A stretch of DNA of 13,079 bases from Clostridiales bacterium (GTDB taxonomy: Bacteria > Bacillota > Clostridia > Oscillospirales > Acutalibacteraceae), in assembly GCA_012522615.1 (NCBI GenBank), contig JAAYKB010000159.1, positions 1 to 13,079 on the forward strand, read 5' to 3'. Both the position numbers and the translations under genes were made by a program. A model generated the notes under the pieces. The model had not been told where the DNA came from and ran no database searches. It saw only the letters and a list, made by a program, of their open reading frames with translations. This document shows, piece by piece, positions 8,514-13,079 of the stretch (positions are counted from its first letter, which is position 1; each line of letters starts with the position of its first letter).

Positions 8514-9575
8514 TTATGATAATACGGTTTTTGATTGGTTATCGTCGTCTGTCAGACAGATATAGGGCTTGCCGGGTTTTAGGGTCAACGCTGTCCCGTC
8601 ATACTCGGTAAACTTAAGGCTGTTCTTGGTGCGTGTCCATCGAATCTGACGGCTTGTTCCCTCGGAAATGAGCAAGCCCTCGCCGCCATCCAGATTAAAG
8701 CCGATGGTCCTTTCGTTCTCGCTGTACTTCTTGTCATACATGACGATTATGTTGGTCGCGGTAATGGCAACTCCGGCCTGGGTTTTGTGCTGGGTTCCCT
8801 TTGCCAGAGTGCCGTTGATTTTGTAATACAAACCGCTTTCCTCATCATAGCGAAAGCTTACAGTCTGAAGCGCCGACAAGCGGATTTCAACGTTGTTACC
8901 CGCTCCCGCTCCCTTTTTGGACGTCCCGTATGTAAATGGGGCGGGTTTCGAAAACTTGGTAGAAAACTTGAATGCGGTGATACGCTTGGCAAGCTTGTCG
9001 CCGCCTGTCATCATGCTGTATTCCAGTCCCTTTGTTCTCCTGAGCGTTGCGTCCCTCCAAAAGGCGGAGTTGTTGATGCCGTACAGTGCGTCTATATTGC
9101 CTACCTCGGCGGTTTTGAGGAGTGCCTTTCCGGTTTTGCTGCCGCCGGCATGGACATATATCGAATCAAGCGACTCGGCAATCTTGATAAACGGGGTACG
9201 GGCGCTGCGTATCGGACCGATTGTGTTGGGAACACGGGAATTTCCCGCAAAAACCGCCATAATACGGGTGATGCCGCCCTCGGTTTCGGCCTCCATATAC
9301 ATGTCGGCTTTATCTATATTAATCTGGGGACGGGAACGGTCATTATTACCTATCATAATGGCAACCGGCCGCACCCATTCGCCCTTCTTAATGTCAGTCA
9401 GTCCGGTCAGCGGATTGACGCTTTGGGGCGGATTTGTTGTTGCGGTGGTCGGCGTTTTAGTTGACCCTGTTGTACTGGTTGAACTTACAGGCGAATTATT
9501 TCCTTTATTGTTACAGGCGGGAAGCAAAAGCAAGGCTGCTGCAAGGACAGCGGCAAGCAATGATTTTTTATACAT
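8514..9575 (-). CDS. DUF3048 (YerB-like) lipoprotein
   Basis: A 353-residue exported lipoprotein. The N-terminus has Lys-Lys, a hydrophobic stretch and a lipobox, LLPAC, with Cys21 as the predicted lipidated residue, followed by a Ser/Thr/Asn-rich spacer to about 55. The rest matches the YerB/DUF3048 family: VNPLTGL, RPVAIMIGN, SRPQ, DMYMEAETEGGITRIMAVF, IGPIRSARTPFI and the VHAGGS block. The family is common in spore-forming Firmicutes; no biochemical role is established that I can cite. The start is ATG 9575 (GGAAGG 13 nt upstream) rather than the in-frame TTG at 9644, because the signal peptide begins there and the promoter's -10 box lies inside the longer frame. It has its own promoter and terminator. 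Confidence 0.92.
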   Translation of the reverse strand: MYKKSLLAAVLAAALLLLPACNNKGNNSPVSSTSTTGSTKTPTTATTNPPQSVNPLTGLTDIKKGEWVRPVAIMIGNNDRSRPQINIDKADMYMEAETEGGITRIMAVFAGNSRVPNTIGPIRSARTPFIKIAESLDSIYVHAGGSKTGKALLKTAEVGNIDALYGINNSAFWRDATLRRTKGLEYSMMTGGDKLAKRITAFKFSTKFSKPAPFTYGTSKKGAGAGNNVEIRLSALQTVSFRYDEESGLYYKINGTLAKGTQHKTQAGVAITATNIIVMYDKKYSENERTIGFNLDGGEGLLISEGTSRQIRWTRTKNSLKFTEYDGTALTLKPGKPYICLTDDDNQSKTVLS

Positions 9576-9632
9576 ACTGTTATCATGCCCTTCCGAGATT
9601 TTCACACCGAAAATGAGTTGTTTGACCTGAAA

Positions 9633-9661
9633 ATTATACAGCAATCACGACAGAAATGCAA
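9633..9661 (-). promoter_or_regulatory. Sigma-A promoter of the DUF3048 gene
   Basis: Reading on the - strand, TTGCAT (9656-9661) and a perfect TATAAT (9633-9638) are separated by 17 nt. Transcription would start near 9625, giving a leader of about 50 nt before ATG 9575. Confidence 0.75.
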
Positions 9662-9687
9662 ATGTCATATATGGAATGCCTCCTTCT

Positions 9688-9723
9688 AAGTGATTTTGAA
9701 TCCCTAACTCTATTAAATCACTT
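9688..9723. other. Weak stem-loop between spoVAD and the DUF3048 gene
   Basis: AAGTGATTT (9688-9696) and AAATCACTT (9715-9723) form a 9-bp stem with an 18-nt loop. T-run sequence follows only on the + strand, so it is a poor terminator for spoVAD. On the - strand a canonical AGAAGGAGG follows immediately. No convincing spoVA terminator is seen elsewhere in this 208-nt gap. Confidence 0.35.
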
Positions 9724-9783
9724 TTTGGCAATCTCTTGTATCTTTTTCTTTAAAATCTCCTACATTAATTTTACACCGAGATC

Positions 9784-10797
9784 TTATTCAATCGCAACAA
9801 GATGGCAAAGATGTGCTATGCCCGGGATGCTTTCGCCCTGCTGGGATGAGGTCGGAGACATAAGTGCGCCTGTGGCGACAAAGACAACGTTTTTAAGCTC
9901 GCCCGCCTCCATTTTGCCGAGTATATAAGAACAAAGAACGGTTGCCGAGCACCCGCAGCCCGAACCGCCCGCGTGGACATCCTGTTTGCTTCTGTCGTAT
10001 ATGATAAGCCCGCAGTCGGTATAGTTTGCCCCGAGCCGATAGCCTTTGCGTTCCATAAGCTGGCGCAGCAGGTCGCTTCCGATTGCGCCGAGATCTCCGG
10101 TTATGATAAGGTCATAGTCATCGGGCTTGGACGAAGTGTCCTTGAAAAACGCGGTCAGTGTTTCGGCAGCGGCGGGCGCCATTGCCGCCCCCATGTTGTT
10201 GGTGTCGCTAATTCCAAAATCGGTGATATATCCCACCGTAACATCGGCAACACGCACTCCGCTGCCCCCAAGTCCGACAATCGCCGCACCTGCTCCGGTA
10301 ACCGTCCACTGGGAAGTCGGGGGACGCTGGCCGCCGTATTCGAGAGGAAAGCGGAATTGTCTTTCAGCGGAGCAAAAATGTGATGATGTAATTGCGGCAC
10401 AAATATCGGCGGCGCCGCTGTCAACAAATATCGCCGCCAACGCCAGAGTTTGCGCCATCGTCGAGCAGGCGCCGAACTGCCCGAGCATCGGAACGCCGTA
10501 TTCGCGCAGACCGAAGGTTGACGCAATGCTTTGGTTGAGCAAATCTCCGGCAAACAGATAATTTACCTGCGACGGCGATATGCCGGCCTTGTTCAGCGCG
10601 CGGGTAAAGGCCTCGCGTTGCAATGCGCTTTCAGCCTTTTCCCAGCTCTTTTCTCCCAGGGTGGTGTCTTCGAAAATCATATCAAACCCGCGCCCCAGCG
10701 GACCCTCCCCCTCACGCTTGCCTGCCACGGCCGAATAACCGAGTATGGTAGGACGCCCCGAGAGCATAATGGTGTATTGTCCTTTGCGTTCCGGCAT
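9784..10797 (-). CDS. spoVAD: Stage V sporulation protein AD (dipicolinate-binding subunit of the SpoVA channel)
   Basis: A 337-residue thiolase-fold protein of the SpoVA complex in the spore inner membrane. In Bacillus the complex moves calcium-dipicolinate into the forespore and releases it at germination, and SpoVAD binds dipicolinate. Family signatures include the LFAGDLLNQ block (81-89), GQFGACSTM with Cys111 at the thiolase-like position, SSHFCSAERQFRFPLEYGGQRPPTSQWTVTGAGAA (from about 138) and a C-terminal GSGCGCSA. The start is ATG 10797 with GAAAGG 14 nt upstream. It is 47 nt after spoVAC on the same strand. The usual third partner, spoVAE, does not follow; the next gene is a lipoprotein with its own promoter. 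Confidence 0.95.
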   Translation of the reverse strand: MPERKGQYTIMLSGRPTILGYSAVAGKREGEGPLGRGFDMIFEDTTLGEKSWEKAESALQREAFTRALNKAGISPSQVNYLFAGDLLNQSIASTFGLREYGVPMLGQFGACSTMAQTLALAAIFVDSGAADICAAITSSHFCSAERQFRFPLEYGGQRPPTSQWTVTGAGAAIVGLGGSGVRVADVTVGYITDFGISDTNNMGAAMAPAAAETLTAFFKDTSSKPDDYDLIITGDLGAIGSDLLRQLMERKGYRLGANYTDCGLIIYDRSKQDVHAGGSGCGCSATVLCSYILGKMEAGELKNVVFVATGALMSPTSSQQGESIPGIAHLCHLVAIE

Positions 10798-10844
10798 AAT
10801 TAGATCAATGTCCTTTCTTTTGTTTTATGCCCGAAATGGGCTTT

Positions 10845-11291
10845 TTAACGAAAGAGTGTAACAAGATTAAGAATAATGCCGTAAATCACAGATGCGGTGA
10901 TACCGTACACCAGCACCGGACCTGCTATCGAAAACATCTTTGCCGCCAGTCCGAGAACAAGCCCCTCCCTTTTGTATTCGATTGCCGGGGCGACAATCGA
11001 GTTGGCAAATCCGGTTATGGGAACCAGGGTTCCGGCGCCCGCATGTTTTGCAATATTGTCATAAACGTCAAAGGCGGTCAAAATGGCGCTTGCCGCAATC
11101 AATACCGACGAACCGATAAGGCGGGCGTCGTCAAGCCCCAACCCGAGCTTCACCACCCACCCGGTAATCACCTGCCCTATTGCACAGATAAGTCCCCCGA
11201 CCAGAAAAGCGATAACGCAGTTCCGAAGTATGGGCGAACGGGGTGTGGTCTGGTCGTTCATTTTTTTATATTCCTGTCCGGTTACCTCCAC
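10845..11291 (-). CDS. spoVAC: Stage V sporulation protein AC
   Basis: A 148-residue integral membrane protein of the SpoVA channel. It closely resembles Bacillus SpoVAC: NCVIAFLVGGLICAIGQ in the first helix, FDVYDNIAKHAGAGTLVPITGFANS, AIEYKREGLVLGLAAKMFSIAG and a final hydrophobic segment. About four membrane segments are visible, and the first ~20 residues are polar. The start GTG 11291 has AGAGGAG 8 nt upstream; an alternative ATG at 11261 (MNDQTTP) has a weaker AGGA and would shorten the protein by 10 residues. A sigma-F/G-like promoter lies at 11323-11352, fitting forespore expression. Confidence 0.93.
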   Translation of the reverse strand: MEVTGQEYKKMNDQTTPRSPILRNCVIAFLVGGLICAIGQVITGWVVKLGLGLDDARLIGSSVLIAASAILTAFDVYDNIAKHAGAGTLVPITGFANSIVAPAIEYKREGLVLGLAAKMFSIAGPVLVYGITASVIYGIILNLVTLFR

Positions 11292-11322
11292 AAAACAAGC
11301 TCCTCTCGCAGTTGTTTGCCCA

Positions 11323-11352
11323 TATTTTTTCCGAAAAGGCAGATGAATATTC
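11323..11352 (-). promoter_or_regulatory. Sigma-G/sigma-F-like forespore promoter of spoVAC-spoVAD
   Basis: On the - strand, GAATA (11348-11352) and GGAAAAAATA (11323-11332) are 15 nt apart. This fits the forespore pattern GHATR, 15 nt, GGnnAnAnTA. Transcription would start roughly 25 nt upstream of GTG 11291. In Bacillus the spoVA operon is a sigma-G target, so the match is functionally sensible. Confidence 0.65.
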
Positions 11353-11370
11353 GTTTTAATCGAACGCGTA

Positions 11371-11396
11371 ACAACTTTTAAGTTTCAACATACAAT
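11371..11396 (+). promoter_or_regulatory. Possible sigma-K-like promoter of the 35-codon gene
   Basis: AC (11371-11372), 16 nt, then CATACAAT (11389-11396) resembles the late mother-cell pattern AC-N16-CATAnnnTA, with the last A replaced by G. The short elements make this weak by itself; the support is its position 34 nt before a small sporulation-type gene. Confidence 0.35.
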
Positions 11397-11430
11397 GGCA
11401 TGAGAGAAAAGGAAAGGGGGGCGTACCCAT

Positions 11431-11538
11431 ATGTCATGTCTGAAGAACCTGTTCGGCGATATGGACTGCACGTGGATCCTGTTTATAATCATTTTGATCC
11501 TGTTGTGCTGTGATGATGACCATCGCGGCTGCTGCTGA
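11431..11538 (+). CDS. 35-residue Cys-rich single-span membrane peptide
   Basis: A short frame beginning MSCLKNLFGDMDCTWILF, then an Ile/Leu-rich membrane segment (about residues 14-25), followed by a Cys/Asp/His tail that ends HRGCC. There are six Cys in 35 residues: C3, C13, C26, C27, C34 and C35. A strong purine-rich site (GGAAAGGGGGG, 11411-11421) lies about 9 nt before ATG. It is read divergently from spoVAC and has a possible late-sporulation promoter. Many Clostridia and Bacilli make tiny membrane proteins of this build, some only in sporulation; I do not recognise a named family. It was judged real because of the ribosome site, the clean architecture and its isolation in an otherwise gene-free 420-nt gap. 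Confidence 0.65.
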   Translation: MSCLKNLFGDMDCTWILFIIILILLCCDDDHRGCC

Positions 11539-11640
11539 TTCATAACTATTCCGTCGCAAGCTACATTTGCGTTTAGGGGGACACCCTATCCGAAACTCAT
11601 GTCTACTCTGAAGCGTGTTGCATTCTCACCCCCAAAAGAA

Positions 11641-11693
11641 AATAAGAACGCCATGCCTGCTGTAATCCCCCACAGCGGCATGGCGTTCTTATT
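11641..11693 (-). terminator. Strong terminator hairpin after the DUF1015 gene
   Basis: AATAAGAACGCCATGCC (11641-11657) pairs perfectly over 17 bp with 11677-11693. The stem continues as GCTGT/ACAGC (11659-11663/11672-11676) past one bulged base. On the - strand it lies 18 nt after the DUF1015 stop, and TTTTCTTTT-rich sequence follows. It can also stop transcripts from the 35-codon gene on the + strand. Confidence 0.75.
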
Positions 11694-11711
11694 AATCTGT
11701 TTAATTAAATT

Positions 11712-13022
11712 TTAATTGAGCTTATTCATTGCCAGACCGGTAATAAGCTTGGGGTAAAAATAGGTCGACTTCTGCGGCATCTTCTCCCCGGCAAGCGCAA
11801 CGTCCCTGATTTCCGATACCCGGGTGGGGTTCAGAATAAAGGCTGCCTGGAATTCGCCCCTGTTCACCCCGTCCAAAGCCTCGTCAAGACTTCTGGTATA
11901 GGTGAGATTGCGCTGGTTTGCCATGTTTTCCTTGTCAATCCCCATAAGGCGTTCAAGCACGAGGGTATGCAGCACTGTCACGTCAAGGGAGCGGGAGGCG
12001 GGGGAAAGCGAGGGGAGCAGGGCGTCCATAACAGAGGGATCGCGTAGGATCAACAGGGCGAAGGAATCCCCTCCGGTATAAAATCCGAAGGCATGCCGCC
12101 CGTTTTTATATGCGTCCTCAAGCGCTTCGTCGGCCGAGGAGATATCAATGCCTTTCAAAACCTCGAAATATTCCTCACAGGAAGCCAGAAGCGACTCGGC
12201 GTCAAAGCCCTCCACTCCGCGGACCAGGCGATGGGTCGGAAATACTACCAGCCCGGGATGGTTCATCTCAACCATCATCATCATGACATAATCGGACGCG
12301 GTACCCTCGGGCACACCCTGCTCGAGAAGATAATTGCGGTAGTTCAGGGCGGTTTCATAGCGGTGATGTCCGTCGGCTATGTAAAGCTTTGTATCCGCAA
12401 GATGGCGCTGTATCGAGCCGATTATGCCGCTGTCGGTGATTGCCCAGAGCCGATGCTCAAGACCTTTTTCATCGGTCATTTGGGTCACAGGCTGTTCACG
12501 CGCGACAAGCGAGATGATATCAAGCGCTTCCTCCTCGCCGCCGTCATCCATATACAGAGAATAGATACTGCTGAAATTGCAGTTTGTCGCCTTCATGAGA
12601 TTAAAACGGTCGGTTTTCGCCTTCGACAGGGTTTCCTCATGCGGCAGCACGATGCCTTTTTCAAACTCCTCCAGCTTGACAAGCCCTAAAAGCCCCATGA
12701 TACTGCGCTTTCCGCTGTCCATCCCGCTTATATCGCTGGTCGGGTTTACACTAAACCGGATTTCATAGACATACAAAGCCGGCTTGTCGTCCTGGCGCAA
12801 AATTCCCTCTTCCAGCCAACTGCGCAGGGCTTCGCCTGCTTGTGAATACGGGTCCTGTCCGTCTCTCGGCAGCTCCAGCCGAATAATATTATACGGATTC
12901 CGTTCAAGATATGCCCGGCGCTCTTCCTCGCTGATAATATCATAGGGCGGGCATGTAAGTTCCTCAATTTTTCCGGCTTTCGATGTAAAGCGCAGTGCGC
13001 GAAAAGGGCGGATTTCTGCCAT
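11712..13022 (-). CDS. DUF1015 family protein
   Basis: A 436-residue soluble protein with no signal peptide or membrane segment. It matches the DUF1015 family: the start AEIRPFRALRF, CPPYDIISEEER (24-35), NPYNIIRLELP, VLPHEET (125-131), DGHHRYETALNYR (217-229) and a C-terminal half with NPTRVSEIRDVA and MPQKSTYFYPKL. In many Clostridia such genes stand beside serC and serA; whether that is so here cannot be seen, since the upstream side is cut by the window edge. ATG 13022 was chosen because GAAAGG lies 12 nt upstream and family members begin like this, although the frame stays open to the window end (an ATG at 13070 would add 16 residues). A strong hairpin terminator follows. I do not assign an activity. 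Confidence 0.9.
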   Translation of the reverse strand: MAEIRPFRALRFTSKAGKIEELTCPPYDIISEEERRAYLERNPYNIIRLELPRDGQDPYSQAGEALRSWLEEGILRQDDKPALYVYEIRFSVNPTSDISGMDSGKRSIMGLLGLVKLEEFEKGIVLPHEETLSKAKTDRFNLMKATNCNFSSIYSLYMDDGGEEEALDIISLVAREQPVTQMTDEKGLEHRLWAITDSGIIGSIQRHLADTKLYIADGHHRYETALNYRNYLLEQGVPEGTASDYVMMMMVEMNHPGLVVFPTHRLVRGVEGFDAESLLASCEEYFEVLKGIDISSADEALEDAYKNGRHAFGFYTGGDSFALLILRDPSVMDALLPSLSPASRSLDVTVLHTLVLERLMGIDKENMANQRNLTYTRSLDEALDGVNRGEFQAAFILNPTRVSEIRDVALAGEKMPQKSTYFYPKLITGLAMNKLN

Positions 13023-13079
13023 TAAATAACCATTCCTTTCTGATACGGGAGCTTTTGAGCTATCCAACATTTCTTTATT

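Noticed and set aside
9656..9928. A 90-codon + strand frame overlapping the end of spoVAD
   Set aside because: No ribosome site; half of it is antisense to spoVAD and the rest is A/T-rich intergenic sequence.

Overview
The window reads as a chromosomal segment of an endospore-forming, Gram-positive Clostridia-type bacterium. The evidence is a T-box riboswitch, a GatCAB amidotransferase operon, spoVAC and spoVAD, a YerB-like DUF3048 lipoprotein, purine-rich Shine-Dalgarno sites and sigma-A type promoters. An AspRS-GatC fusion suggests the Ruminococcaceae/Oscillospiraceae side of the class, but that placement is inference from memory of the families.

Left part (about 109-5466, + strand): a consensus sigma-A promoter drives a T-box leader, followed by an operon of aspartyl-tRNA synthetase fused to GatC, then gatA, then gatB. 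Together these make the indirect route to Asn-tRNA(Asn): AspRS would misacylate tRNA(Asn) with Asp, and GatCAB would amidate it. The T-box specifier loop reads GAAC, which holds both AAC (Asn) and GAA (Glu). The leader may therefore sense the very tRNA whose charging the operon completes. A small three-helix membrane protein (5556-5846) follows.

Middle part (about 5840-8515): hairpins, a bidirectional terminator and one copy of a dispersed repeat lie downstream of the small membrane gene. Next, on the - strand, is a metal-resistance pair. The ArsR/CadC-type repressor has both the alpha-3N cysteine site and the alpha-5 Zn site, and it is followed by a P1B-2 Zn/Cd/Pb-exporting ATPase without the N-terminal metal-binding domain. 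A perfect 11-bp inverted repeat operator sits just downstream of their promoter. The second copy of the dispersed repeat lies beyond that promoter, next to another terminator hairpin.

Right part (about 8514-13079, mostly - strand): a DUF3048 lipoprotein with its own sigma-A promoter; spoVAC-spoVAD, for dipicolinate uptake into the spore, behind a sigma-F/G-like promoter; a 35-codon Cys-rich membrane mini-gene read divergently from spoVAC, with a sigma-K-like promoter; a strong terminator hairpin; and a DUF1015 protein whose upstream neighbours lie outside the window. spoVAE, which usually follows spoVAD, is not here. Most of the apparent overlapping ORFs, including a 498-codon one antisense to the AspRS gene, are shadows of these genes.

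The first ~105 bases hold no gene I can support.
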